A DNA stretch of 64,000 bases from an uncultured Lachnospiraceae bacterium (GCA_902786515.1 CADADA010000004.1:24415-88414), one strand, 5' to 3'; positions 37,475 to 46,800 are shown, counted from the first letter of the stretch. Numbers and translations: made by a program. Notes: generated by a model from the letters alone, not told the origin.

Positions 37475-38056
37475 TTACGTATCCAATTTCATTTTAACTT
37501 CTTCTTCCGCTTCTAATTTGAACTCTTCCTCTTTATCTTTACGAATCATAGGCAAATCTTCCAAAGAGCTTATCCCAAACTGTCTTAAAAATTCCTCAGA
37601 AGTACCAAACATTATCGGTCTTCCGGGTGCATCAAGCCTTCCCAGTTCCATTACTAAATCATACTCTACCAGTTTATTTACTGCATGGTCACACTTTACC
37701 CCCCTGATTTTTTCGATTTCCGTCTTGGTAATAGGCTGTTTATAAGCAATAATCGATAATGTTTCTAACAAAACATCAGTCAGCACATGCTTTTTGGGTT
37801 CTGATGCTATCTTTATCAGTTCCTCATAATACTCCGGACTGCTGCACATCTGAAATGAATTTTCCAGTTCCACAATCTTGATTCCCCTATGTTTTGAAGA
37901 ATACCTGTCCATAAGATTGTGTATGATTTTTCTTGTTGTTTCTTCATCATGTTCAATTACCCTTGCTATCTCACTTAACTCCACAGAATTACCCATTGTA
38001 AAAAGAATAGCTTCAATAACAGATTCAATCCTGTCTATTTCCTTAGAATTTTCCAA
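37475..38056 (-). CDS. scpB: Segregation and condensation protein B
   Basis: ScpB is the winged-helix kleisin-associated subunit of the SMC complex. The 193-residue protein has IESVIEAILFTMGNSVEL at the start, LETLSIIAYKQPITKTEIE in the second winged helix and RPIMFGTSEEFLRQFG. It follows scpA after 34 bases. Confidence 0.95.
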   Translation of the reverse strand: MENSKEIDRIESVIEAILFTMGNSVELSEIARVIEHDEETTRKIIHNLMDRYSSKHRGIKIVELENSFQMCSSPEYYEELIKIASEPKKHVLTDVLLETLSIIAYKQPITKTEIEKIRGVKCDHAVNKLVEYDLVMELGRLDAPGRPIMFGTSEEFLRQFGISSLEDLPMIRKDKEEEFKLEAEEEVKMKLDT

Positions 38057-38090
38057 AATGTTCCTCCATTCCGAGCACTAAAATCATCTC

Positions 38091-38831
38091 TTATGCTGCC
38101 TCAATGACTATATCATCAAAAATATTCTCCTGTACTATCACGATTTTGCCTTCCTTCATTAATTCCAGAACAGCCAGAAAGCTCATAATCGTGTGCATTT
38201 TTGACTGCTCTGAATCAAGAAGTGAAAAAAATCTGACGGTATGTGTACTTTTTAATCTTGCTATTATAAAATCCATTTTTTCAGTAAGACTGACTTCTTC
38301 ACGCTCAATCTGTCCGAATTTACTCCTTATCGGATCGATTTTATCCTCTTTTCTCTTCATAACATCTTTAAATACATCATTTAATTTTCTTAATGTTACT
38401 CCATCAAGCAGTGCTTCCAAATCCACCGGCGCCTCATACTTTTTAACTTCTTCCGGAAGCTCCTGTTTTCTGAAAAAGGCTGTTTCCGCATACGAATATC
38501 TGTCTCTGAGTTCATAGGATGCATATTTGTACATTTTATATTCAAGAAGCTGCTCCACAAGTTCCTGCCTTGGATCAATCTCCTCGCCTTCCTCGTTAAC
38601 CTCTTTAGGCAGAAGCATCTTAGCCTTAATATCAAGTAATGTTGCAGCCATTACCATAAATTCACTTACAACCTCCAGATCATGCTGTCTCATCAGACTG
38701 ACATACTCCAGATATTGCGAAGTAATCTCAACAATATTAATATCATATATATTTATTTTATTCTTATCTATCAGGTGTAATAGTAAATCCAAAGGACCTT
38801 CGTATACCTGAAGTCTGACTTCAAGTTCCAT
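38091..38831 (-). CDS. scpA: Segregation and condensation protein A
   Basis: ScpA is the kleisin that bridges SMC heads. Length is 246 residues from the start chosen at 38831 (MELEVRLQVYEGPLDLLLHL), which has GGAGG upstream; the frame is open to 38876 without support. The N-terminal motif and the C-terminal winged helix (FLAVLELMKEGKI) are typical. With scpB and smc, the full SMC complex is encoded in this window, in two loci. Confidence 0.95.
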   Translation of the reverse strand: MELEVRLQVYEGPLDLLLHLIDKNKINIYDINIVEITSQYLEYVSLMRQHDLEVVSEFMVMAATLLDIKAKMLLPKEVNEEGEEIDPRQELVEQLLEYKMYKYASYELRDRYSYAETAFFRKQELPEEVKKYEAPVDLEALLDGVTLRKLNDVFKDVMKRKEDKIDPIRSKFGQIEREEVSLTEKMDFIIARLKSTHTVRFFSLLDSEQSKMHTIMSFLAVLELMKEGKIVIVQENIFDDIVIEAA

Positions 38832-38899
38832 ACCGGTACTTACCTCCACATCTATTTCTTGGTAAAATTGACACAAATATTATTGTAACTAATTTACAG

Positions 38900-40054
38900 C
38901 TAAATTTCAATATTTTTTATTAGTCTGACAAAGATATCAATATACCCCATCTTTTGGACCTCACCGGATGTAATTATATTTACTTTTCCTATAACTGTAT
39001 CACCTGCTGTATAGATTTTCTCTCCTACTATGCTGCCTTTTTTTAATGGTGCTGTTATATTTTTTTTCATTTTTACAGTACCGTTAATCGTGTTCATATC
39101 ATTTTTATCCGTCAAAAGATAATTAAAATCTGATTCATATTCGCATTTTATTTTCTTCTTTTTACAGTTTTTGATTTTTACGTATTCATGTTTTCCCTCT
39201 AATTTATCCGAAAACAAAGCACACTTTGAAAAGCCGTATTCTAAAAGGCTCTCTGCCTCATTAAATCTGGTTTTATAATCGGGTGCACACATAACTACAG
39301 CAATAAGATCTATATCATTTTTCTTTGCTGTTGCACTGACACAGTATTTTGCCTTTGATGTACTTCCTGTCTTTAGCCCCGTAGTCCATTCGTACTGTTT
39401 GAGAAGTTTATTCGTATTAGTCAGAGTGAATTCTTTACTTCCCTTATCAGTATTGTGAACTATGTTCTCCATCCAAACCGTAGAATAGTTATGTATCTCA
39501 GGATAATCTGATATAAGCTGTCTTGACATTATTGCAACATCCTTTGCTGTAGTATAGTGATTATCAGATTCTGTAAGTCCGCAGCAATCTTCAAAATGAG
39601 TATTTGACATATTAAGGCTTTTCGCCTTTTCATTCATCATCTCAACAAATTTTTCTTCTGAACCTCCGATATATTCCGCCATTGAAACACTCGCATCATT
39701 ACCTGATGCAATAATGATACATTTAATAAGTGTGTCCACAGTCTGTTCTTCGCCTGTTTCGAGAAAAACCTGTGACCCTCCCATTGATTTTGCATGTTCA
39801 CTGGTTGTGACAACATCATCCGGCTTTATTTTTCCCGATTTAATATTGTCAAATATCAGAAGCAGTGTCATAATCTTTGTAATGCTTGCAGGACTTAGTT
39901 TTTCATCACTGTTTTTTTCATATATTATATTTCCCGTAGTTTTTTCCATCAATACTACAGATTTTGATTTAATATCAGGCTCTGTATCTTCTCCAAACGC
40001 AGTAATTCTCATCACGAAAAATAACATAAAAAATAAAGCTAATATTTTTTTCAT
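38900..40054 (-). CDS. dacB: D-alanyl-D-alanine carboxypeptidase (DacB-like)
   Basis: The 384-residue S11 peptidase has a signal peptide (1-21), SxxK at S57-K60 (ASITKIMT), SxN in IASGNDASVSMAE and KTG in GLKTGSTSKAKYC. It precedes scpA-scpB, like dacB beside scpAB in Bacillus, which acts in spore cortex formation. The start chosen (40054) is preceded by GGGG and six T residues; those bases are the 3' arm and T-tract of a terminator-like hairpin, so its ribosome binding site is within that stem. Confidence 0.9.
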   Translation of the reverse strand: MKKILALFFMLFFVMRITAFGEDTEPDIKSKSVVLMEKTTGNIIYEKNSDEKLSPASITKIMTLLLIFDNIKSGKIKPDDVVTTSEHAKSMGGSQVFLETGEEQTVDTLIKCIIIASGNDASVSMAEYIGGSEEKFVEMMNEKAKSLNMSNTHFEDCCGLTESDNHYTTAKDVAIMSRQLISDYPEIHNYSTVWMENIVHNTDKGSKEFTLTNTNKLLKQYEWTTGLKTGSTSKAKYCVSATAKKNDIDLIAVVMCAPDYKTRFNEAESLLEYGFSKCALFSDKLEGKHEYVKIKNCKKKKIKCEYESDFNYLLTDKNDMNTINGTVKMKKNITAPLKKGSIVGEKIYTAGDTVIGKVNIITSGEVQKMGYIDIFVRLIKNIEI

Positions 40055-40061
40055 AAAAAAC

Positions 40062-40094
40062 CCCATAGAAATATTATTAGTATATTTCTATGGG
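40062..40094 (-). terminator. Terminator of ltaS-like gene overlapping dacB start signals
   Basis: A perfect 13-base-pair stem (CCCATAGAAATAT / ATATTTCTATGGG) with a 7-base loop is followed on the minus strand by G and TTTTTT and then directly by the dacB ATG. It looks like an intrinsic terminator whose 3' arm is also the only Shine-Dalgarno-like sequence of dacB. Confidence 0.8.
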
Positions 40095-40119
40095 ATTTGT
40101 CTGTTTTTATTACTATGTT

Positions 40120-42102
40120 TTACTCATAATATAAACATTCTTTTGTTGAACTTAGTCTCGTATCACCGCTTTTTTGTGAAACAACAAATGCGTCCAATGA
40201 TTTTAGACCTGTATAATTAATCTTTAGAGTATTTTCGTCAACGTACTCTGTATCATATGCATCTCCATTCACATATACTACACTGTACTCTGTAAAATTC
40301 TGTCCCTTAACTGTTACCTGTCCTTCTTTTTCGCCCTTTTCAACCTTACTAATATTTATATCTTTAATTCCCATTTTAATATCAGTAGGGTCGTATGGAT
40401 TTATTCCTCCATATACCGATTTTTTTCCATAAAGTATATCATATTCAAGATTCTGCAGTCCACTTAAATATTCTTCATCATCTCTATATTTTTGATGATA
40501 CTGATTGATAACTCCGGTCGAAATTCCTATCCTGGACATAACTTCCGATGAAAGCTGAAATGCTTCTAACATTCCATCTTTCTTTTCCAAACCTATGTTA
40601 TTCCATATTACATAATTCGTCTGGTATTGAGAACCGTTTGTCAACTCTTCATTAGAAAATCCCAGTCCCGGCAGATGATCTCCATACATTACCAAAACCG
40701 TATCCTCTCCCAACTCATTTAACGCGGCAACAAGTTCTTTCACAAACTCATCCATCTCATTAATCTCATTTGCATAATACTCTATTGCATTTCTCTGTCC
40801 CTCATTCTCAACACCCGAAACCTTTATCTTCGGGTTTTCAATCATAGGCTCGGTAGGATAACTTCCGTGTCCCTGTACGGATATCGTATATATATAATCC
40901 TGATTTGGTGTTGATTTCAGCGTATCAATAATCTCACCTGTCAGAAATTTATCCTTTGCCCACGACATTGGAGTAAATTCCTCAACATGCATGTATTCTA
41001 TAGATGTAAACGTATCATATCCAAGATTTTTAAACACATTATTTCTTCCGTAAAAGGTACCTGTATTGTTGTGAATCGCATGACATGAATAACCATTTTT
41101 CTTTAAATCATATGCAATATTTTCACAAGTTGTTTCCTTAAGAATCGTTTTATACGGAAACTCTCCCGGTCCAAAATCATCAAGATTCATTCCGGTCATT
41201 ACTTCAAATTCTGTGTTACAGGTTCCATAACCAACATTAAATACATTCAAATATCCCGAAGAATACTGCTCACACAACTGTGTGTAATATGGAATCGGAT
41301 TCTCTGATAAGGTAATATCTTTCACGTTATTCAGATTAAAAAATGACTCCAGCTGTAAGAAAATAACGTTTGGCGTTTTGTCCGAAACCACATCATTGCC
41401 TGTGGAATTGTCAAATCCACCCACTATCTCGCCTATCGTATCTTCTGAATAATCAGCCGGCTTTTTCACTCCGGTATTTACAAGTGAATTCATAAAACAG
41501 TATACAAAACCATACTCATTATAAGCAGTTGTAAGATTTGTAAATTCAACTGACATAAATCCGGTATCAATTGATATATTGATAATGGCAAACATCGCAA
41601 CAATTGTGAGTCCGACTATTATTGCATTTCTAACATAGCTTATGGTATAGCTCACTTTAGGAACCTTCAAAAATATAAACACAACCAGTGCAACTACAGC
41701 AATTCCAAGTAATAAAACAAAAACTACAAAAATCGAACTGAAATATTTGTTCATAATGGTTATAGCCGAATCAATCAATTTCAAATCCGAAGCATTAAAA
41801 GGTGTTACTCTCTGATTCAATAGCACCATGTTCACAATACCACATGCTATCCACAAAATCGACAATACTGACAGTCCAAATATCCTTCTTCTCACCAATA
41901 TGGTAAATATCAATATCGACAAAATAATCATTACGTTGCAAAAGAACTGAACGGGATGTGTAAACATATATGCAAATCCATCTATCACCGAACTCCGGCT
42001 TAAAATCTCAATCACCAGATTTAATATTATAGGCACTGCCAGGTAAATCACTAATGATTTATAATTGTCTTTATTCTTAACAAACTCTTTTATCTTATTC
42101 AT
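40120..42102 (-). CDS. LTA synthase family sulfatase-like membrane protein
   Basis: LtaS-type enzymes polymerise glycerol-phosphate on the outer membrane face. The 660-residue chain has about five N-terminal membrane segments, then an extracellular sulfatase-fold domain: the nucleophile Thr region is GYGTCNTEFEVMTG, metal ligands include MYGDHLPGLG, and AIHNNTGTFYGRN is conserved. An extra C-terminal region (about 575-660, with VTVKGQNFTEYSVVYVNG) resembles an IPT/TIG Ig-like domain. The start at 42102 has AGGAAGG nine bases upstream. Exact polymer (LTA or another phosphoglycerol glycan) is unknown. Confidence 0.88.
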   Translation of the reverse strand: MNKIKEFVKNKDNYKSLVIYLAVPIILNLVIEILSRSSVIDGFAYMFTHPVQFFCNVMIILSILIFTILVRRRIFGLSVLSILWIACGIVNMVLLNQRVTPFNASDLKLIDSAITIMNKYFSSIFVVFVLLLGIAVVALVVFIFLKVPKVSYTISYVRNAIIVGLTIVAMFAIINISIDTGFMSVEFTNLTTAYNEYGFVYCFMNSLVNTGVKKPADYSEDTIGEIVGGFDNSTGNDVVSDKTPNVIFLQLESFFNLNNVKDITLSENPIPYYTQLCEQYSSGYLNVFNVGYGTCNTEFEVMTGMNLDDFGPGEFPYKTILKETTCENIAYDLKKNGYSCHAIHNNTGTFYGRNNVFKNLGYDTFTSIEYMHVEEFTPMSWAKDKFLTGEIIDTLKSTPNQDYIYTISVQGHGSYPTEPMIENPKIKVSGVENEGQRNAIEYYANEINEMDEFVKELVAALNELGEDTVLVMYGDHLPGLGFSNEELTNGSQYQTNYVIWNNIGLEKKDGMLEAFQLSSEVMSRIGISTGVINQYHQKYRDDEEYLSGLQNLEYDILYGKKSVYGGINPYDPTDIKMGIKDINISKVEKGEKEGQVTVKGQNFTEYSVVYVNGDAYDTEYVDENTLKINYTGLKSLDAFVVSQKSGDTRLSSTKECLYYE

Positions 42103-42151
42103 CGCATTATACCTTCCTGCACATTTCATAGAAATATTCAACCATCAATAC

Positions 42152-42180
42152 AATATAACACACTTTTGATAAAAATACAA
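42152..42180 (-). promoter_or_regulatory. Promoter of the LTA-synthase-like gene
   Basis: The minus strand reads TTGTAT, 17 bases, TATATT, in the gap after the pdp stop. Confidence 0.55.
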
Positions 42181-42188
42181 AATTATTT

Positions 42189-43514
42189 TTAATATTTTTT
42201 CGCTCCGTTCTTACTTACAATCCATTTCACAAGTATATCCGCTTTCGCAGGTGTTACTGTGATATCGTAAGCAGATAAAAGTCTGTCTTTAGCCTCCGAT
42301 AATCTGTCAGGGTCATTTGCATATAATGTAGCTATTGTTTCTCCCTTTTCCACTTTATCTCCCACTTTTTTATGAAGTATTATACCAACCGATAAATCAA
42401 TGATACTTTCCTTTGTTGTTCTTCCTCCCCCGAGGATTAATGCAACTTCTCCTATATCACCGGTATGGATTTTCTCCACATATCCCGACCGTGCTGATTG
42501 TACTTCCATCACAATGGATGCCTTTTTAAATTTGCCGGTATCATACACAAACTCCGGATTCCCCCCCTGTGCTTCTACTAATTGTGCAAATTTGTCCAAT
42601 GCTTTACCTGTCTCAATCACATCTTTTAACATTTCCCGCGCTTCCTCAGTATTTTTCGCCTTCTTTCCCAGAACCAGCATATAACTGCCAAGAACATAAC
42701 AAAGTTCCATCAAATCATCCGGTCCTTTTCCTTTCAATGTCTCTATCGCTTCTATCACTTCCAGGGAATTTCCTACAGCTTTTCCAAGAGGCTGGTCCAT
42801 ATCTGTTATTACTGCAACAATATCCTTTCCCGCACCTGTTCCTATATCTACCATTTCCTGAGCTAAAGATATTGCATCCTTTTCTTCTTTCATAAATGCA
42901 CCGCTGCCTGTTTTTACATCAAGGACTATACCGTCAGCTCCTAATGCCAGTTTTTTACTCATGATGCTGCTTGCAATCAATGAAATATTATCAACTGTCG
43001 CCGTAACATCCCTGAGTGCATATATTTTTTTATCAGCCGGTGCCAGATTGGCAGTTTGACCGGTTACTGCTATCTTTATGTTATTCACATTTTTTATAAA
43101 TACATCTTCTGAAATGCTTGTCTGATATCCGTCTATACTTTCTAATTTATCAATAGTTCCGCCTGTATGCCCCAGTCCTCTGCCTGACATTTTTGCCACC
43201 GGAACACCGCATGCGGCAACCATCGGTGCCAATACAAGTGTTGTCTTATCTCCAACTCCGCCCGTACTATGCTTGTCAACCTTGACTCCGTCGATTTGTG
43301 ACAAATCAAGTACATCTCCACTGTCTCTCATTGCCATTGTCAAATCAAGAGTTTCTCTTTTATTCATTCCGTTAAAATAGACTGCCATCAGAAAAGCTGA
43401 TATCTGATAATCCGGTATATTACCATTAGTGTATTCAAATACAACGTATCTGATTTCTTCTGTTGTAAGCTCAAGTCCATCTCTTTTTTTTGCAATCAGG
43501 TCATTCATTCTCAT
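42189..43514 (-). CDS. pdp: Pyrimidine-nucleoside phosphorylase
   Basis: This enzyme cleaves thymidine, deoxyuridine and uridine with phosphate. The 441-residue protein has the signature SGRGLGHTGGTIDKLE and the phosphate-binding KHSTGGVGDKTTLV. The start at 43514 (MRMNDLIAKK) is preceded by GGAGGTGA. It follows deoB by 16 bases; the pair turns nucleosides into ribose-5-phosphate or deoxyribose-5-phosphate for catabolism. Confidence 0.94.
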   Translation of the reverse strand: MRMNDLIAKKRDGLELTTEEIRYVVFEYTNGNIPDYQISAFLMAVYFNGMNKRETLDLTMAMRDSGDVLDLSQIDGVKVDKHSTGGVGDKTTLVLAPMVAACGVPVAKMSGRGLGHTGGTIDKLESIDGYQTSISEDVFIKNVNNIKIAVTGQTANLAPADKKIYALRDVTATVDNISLIASSIMSKKLALGADGIVLDVKTGSGAFMKEEKDAISLAQEMVDIGTGAGKDIVAVITDMDQPLGKAVGNSLEVIEAIETLKGKGPDDLMELCYVLGSYMLVLGKKAKNTEEAREMLKDVIETGKALDKFAQLVEAQGGNPEFVYDTGKFKKASIVMEVQSARSGYVEKIHTGDIGEVALILGGGRTTKESIIDLSVGIILHKKVGDKVEKGETIATLYANDPDRLSEAKDRLLSAYDITVTPAKADILVKWIVSKNGAKKY

Positions 43515-43530
43515 ACCAATCTCACCTCCA

Positions 43531-44706
43531 TTATAATTTATCAAGAAAACTTGTTCCCACAGGCAGCTGCTTTAGCCCGAAAATACTGCTTATTGTCTGG
43601 CCTATATCAGCAAAACTGCTGCCCGTACCCAGATTTATCCCCTGTTTTATACCTTTACCATACACGATTAATGGAATATACTCTCTGGTATGGTCTGTTC
43701 CCTTAAAAGTCGGGTCACACCCATGGTCCGCATTAATAATCAGCAAATCCTTTTCACTCATCAGATTGACTATTTCCGGCAATCTTGCATCAAATTCTTC
43801 AAGACCTCTGCCATATCCTTCGGCATCTCTCCTGTGTCCCCATGTAGAGTCAAATTCGACAAGATTTGTAAATATTATCCCATCTTTACCCTGATTCATA
43901 TAATCAATTGTCTTATCTATTCCATCCATATTATTTTTCGTATGGACCGCATCTGTTATTCCTTCCCCACAGAAAATATCTTCAATCTTGCCGACTGCCA
44001 TTACATTTCCACCGGAATCTTTCATGTAATTAAGCACATTATCTTTAGGCGGTTTTAAAGAAAAATCTCTTCTGTTCGATGTTCTGATATATTTACCGTT
44101 TTGTGTGATAAACGGTCTTGCTATCACTCTTGCCACACCGTGTTTTCCAATGAGTATATTTCTGGCAATCCTGCATATGTTATATAATTTTTCCGGCGGA
44201 TATACATCTTCATGACACGCTATCTGAAATACACTATCAGCCGAAGTATAGACTATCGGTTTTCCCGTTGCTATATGTTCTTCTCCAAGTTCTTTAATTA
44301 TTTCTGTTCCGGAAGCAGCACAATTTGCAAGCACACCGGGTATTGCTGCTTCTTCTATAAAACGGTTGATTATTTCATCTGGAAAGCCATCAGGGTAAGT
44401 AGGAAATTTTTCAGGAGAATATATCCCCGTCATCTCCCAATGACCCATAGTCGTATCTTTTCCATTAGACATTTCAGCTAATCTTCCAAAGCATCCTTGG
44501 GGACTCTCTGCCTCAGGTATACTTGTTATACCTTCTATGTTTCCCAATCCCAATTCTATCATATGCGGAATATTCAAGCCTTTATTAGCTTCCCACACAT
44601 GATCCAATGTGTCTGCACCGCAATCTCCGAATTTATCTGCATCCGGCATCTCCCCTGCTCCTACACTGTCTAGTATAATCCATATTATTCTTTCAATCTG
44701 CTGCAT
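43531..44706 (-). CDS. deoB: Phosphopentomutase
   Basis: DeoB interconverts (deoxy)ribose 1- and 5-phosphates with manganese. The 391-residue alkaline-phosphatase-fold protein has the metal strings DSVGAGEMPDA near the start, and INADHGCDPTFKGTDHTREY near the end. GGAGGAG precedes the ATG. First gene of a two-gene operon with pdp; its promoter is divergent from that of aroF. Confidence 0.96.
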   Translation of the reverse strand: MQQIERIIWIILDSVGAGEMPDADKFGDCGADTLDHVWEANKGLNIPHMIELGLGNIEGITSIPEAESPQGCFGRLAEMSNGKDTTMGHWEMTGIYSPEKFPTYPDGFPDEIINRFIEEAAIPGVLANCAASGTEIIKELGEEHIATGKPIVYTSADSVFQIACHEDVYPPEKLYNICRIARNILIGKHGVARVIARPFITQNGKYIRTSNRRDFSLKPPKDNVLNYMKDSGGNVMAVGKIEDIFCGEGITDAVHTKNNMDGIDKTIDYMNQGKDGIIFTNLVEFDSTWGHRRDAEGYGRGLEEFDARLPEIVNLMSEKDLLIINADHGCDPTFKGTDHTREYIPLIVYGKGIKQGINLGTGSSFADIGQTISSIFGLKQLPVGTSFLDKL

Positions 44707-44739
44707 AGTTCTCCTCCTTCAAACGATTTCACTATCTAC

Positions 44740-44768
44740 ATTTTACCACAATTTCTCATAGTTATAAA
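44740..44768 (-). promoter_or_regulatory. Promoter of deoB-pdp
   Basis: The minus strand reads TTTATA, 17 bases, TAAAAT. Its -35 side abuts the -35 of the aroF promoter. Confidence 0.45.
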
Positions 44769-44774
44769 TTATAT

Positions 44775-44803
44775 TTGAATTTTATATCACTTTATAATAT
44801 AAT
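44775..44803 (+). promoter_or_regulatory. Promoter of aroF
   Basis: The plus strand reads TTGAAT, 17 bases, TATAAT, with a leader of about 34 bases before the aroF start. No T-box or attenuator fits in this short leader. Confidence 0.65.
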
Positions 44804-44843
44804 ATATTATCTAATGTTATATACTCAAAGGAGGAAAACAACT

Positions 44844-45872
44844 ATGAGTTTTCAATTTATTAAACAGTTACCAACTCCGGCTGAAATCAAAGAGCAGTTT
44901 CCTCTTCCGATGAAATTAGCAGAGTTAAAGGAGCAAAGGGATATACAGATAAAAAAAATTTTCAAAGGAGAATCCGAAAAATTTCTTCTAATCATAGGTC
45001 CCTGCTCAGCAGATAATGAAGATGCCGTGTGCGACTATGTCAACAGACTTTCAAAAGTCAGCGAAAAAGTATCCGATAAAATCATTGTCATTCCACGAAT
45101 ATATACTAACAAACCGCGTACCACAGGAATGGGTTATAAAGGTATGCTTCACCAGCCTGATCCTGAGGGCAAACCGGATTTACTCGCAGGGCTTCTTGCA
45201 ATAAGAAAAATGCACATACGTGTTATGGAAGAAACCGGACTGACTGCTGCTGATGAAATGCTTTATCCTGAAAATTACAGATATTTTTCTGATATACTTT
45301 CTTATGTTGCAATCGGTGCCCGTTCTGTAGAAGACCAACAGCATCGTTTGACAGTAAGCGGAATGGATATTCCTGCCGGAATGAAAAATCCTACCAGTGG
45401 TGACCTTTCTGTTATGTTAAATTCTGTCATTGCTGCTCAAAGCGGACATACTTTTATCTACAGAAGCTGGGAGGTTAAGACAGACGGCAACCCATTAACA
45501 CATACCATATTAAGAGGTGCCGTGAACAAGCATGGTCAGTATATTCCAAATTATCACTACGAGGATTTGATACGATTATACAATATGTACAATGAGCTTG
45601 ATTTGGTTAATCCTGCAGTTATTGTTGATACTAATCATTCAAATTCCGGCAAGCAGTATTTAGACCAAATAAGAATCTCCAAAGAAATTCTTCACAACAG
45701 ACGTCATTCTGATGAAATAAAGAGTTTTGTTAAAGGCTTAATGATTGAAAGCTATATTGAACCGGGAGCTCAAAAGGTCGGCGAACATGTTTACGGAAAA
45801 TCTATCACTGATCCTTGTCTTGGATGGGATCAGACTGAAAGTCTTATCTATACAATTGCAGATATGTTATAA
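44844..45872 (+). CDS. aroF: 3-deoxy-7-phosphoheptulonate synthase (DAHP synthase, AroFGH type)
   Basis: The first enzyme of aromatic amino-acid synthesis joins phosphoenolpyruvate and erythrose 4-phosphate. The 342-residue class I type-alpha protein has IIGPCSADNE, NKPRTTGMGYKG, IGARSVEDQQHR and VDTNHSNSGKQY. The start at 44844 has AAAGGAGG nine bases upstream, and the longer frame begins at the promoter. It is a single-gene unit closed by a strong terminator. Confidence 0.96.
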   Translation: MSFQFIKQLPTPAEIKEQFPLPMKLAELKEQRDIQIKKIFKGESEKFLLIIGPCSADNEDAVCDYVNRLSKVSEKVSDKIIVIPRIYTNKPRTTGMGYKGMLHQPDPEGKPDLLAGLLAIRKMHIRVMEETGLTAADEMLYPENYRYFSDILSYVAIGARSVEDQQHRLTVSGMDIPAGMKNPTSGDLSVMLNSVIAAQSGHTFIYRSWEVKTDGNPLTHTILRGAVNKHGQYIPNYHYEDLIRLYNMYNELDLVNPAVIVDTNHSNSGKQYLDQIRISKEILHNRRHSDEIKSFVKGLMIESYIEPGAQKVGEHVYGKSITDPCLGWDQTESLIYTIADML

Positions 45873-45911
45873 AAGAAAAGATTGCGTGGTTTTCACGCAA
45901 TCTTTTCTTTT
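45871..45911. terminator. Strong bidirectional terminator between aroF and xerD
   Basis: A perfect 18-base-pair stem (left arm begins AAAAGAAAAGATTG, right arm ends CTTTTCTTTT) with a 5-base loop sits between two converging genes. Its ends overlap both stop codons, so it serves both strands. Confidence 0.9.
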
Positions 45912-46800
45912 AATTCCTTGGATGTGTTTTATCATACACCGTCCTTAATCTCTGTCTTTTTACATCCTCATAAATTCTTGCTGATGAGATATCTGACAAT
46001 CCCATCATTTCCTGAATTGATTTTAAATCCGCTCCGTTTGACACCATATGTGTTGCAAATGAATGTCTTATTATAATCGGATTTATCTCAGAAGTGATAC
46101 CTGCTTTTTCCCCATATTCTTTAATTATCTTCCAAAACCCCTGACGGCTCATAGGTTTTCCTTTACAATTTACAAACAGGATGTCGCTATCCTTATCTTT
46201 CATCATCATATCCCTGCACGAGGAAAAATAATGTGACAGTGCCCTCTTTGCTGATTTTCCAAACGGTATAACCCTGTCTTTATAGCTCACCTGATTACGG
46301 CATATTACATAATCCATCTCCATGCTCAAATCTGATACTTTTAACAACACAATTTCACTAACTCTGATTCCGGTTGCATACAACAATTCAAGCATCGCTT
46401 TATCCCTGATACCTTTGAGTGTACTTTCATCCGGTTGATTCAATATCCTCTCAACTTCTTCTATGCTCAATACGGAAGGAAGTTTTTTTTCAACCGGCGG
46501 TGCTTTTAAAAATTCTACCGGTTCGTAATCAATTTGTTTATTTTGCAAAAGAAATCTGAAAAATGATCTCATTGCAGCTATATTTCTTGATATGGTTGCC
46601 GCGGACATTCCGTCTTTTTCAAGTTTTAATATATATGTATTAATATTAGTAACTGTTACTTTGTCTACAGCATCAATTCCAATTGATTCCATAAATGTTC
46701 TCATTTTATTTAAATCTCTTTGATAAGACTGTACTGTACTTAAAGACATTTTCTTTACATCTGTCATATAAAAAACGAAATCTTCAATACTTTTTTTCAT
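45910..46800 (-). CDS. xerD: XerD-like tyrosine recombinase lacking both catalytic histidines
   Basis: The 296-residue protein has the SAM-like N-terminal core-binding domain (about 1-90) and the catalytic domain with Arg-I in ATGIRVSEIV, the beta-hairpin lysine in YKDRVIPFG, Arg-II R245 and the nucleophile Y277. The HxxR histidine is I242 (PIIIRHSFATH) and the second histidine, normally LGH, is L268 (MMGLSDISS). Compared with XerD of Escherichia coli (H244, R247, H270, Y279) both histidines are lost while spacing is kept. It lies between aroF and spoIIM. It may be a normal Xer with altered chemistry or a structural paralog; a second Xer elsewhere cannot be checked. Confidence 0.82.
   Translation of the reverse strand: MKKSIEDFVFYMTDVKKMSLSTVQSYQRDLNKMRTFMESIGIDAVDKVTVTNINTYILKLEKDGMSAATISRNIAAMRSFFRFLLQNKQIDYEPVEFLKAPPVEKKLPSVLSIEEVERILNQPDESTLKGIRDKAMLELLYATGIRVSEIVLLKVSDLSMEMDYVICRNQVSYKDRVIPFGKSAKRALSHYFSSCRDMMMKDKDSDILFVNCKGKPMSRQGFWKIIKEYGEKAGITSEINPIIIRHSFATHMVSNGADLKSIQEMMGLSDISSARIYEDVKRQRLRTVYDKTHPRN

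Noticed and set aside
40062..42135. Shared string CATAGAAATATT at the dacB hairpin and upstream of the ltaS-like start
   Set aside because: Only 12 AT-rich bases match and the second copy has no hairpin; chance is a sufficient explanation.
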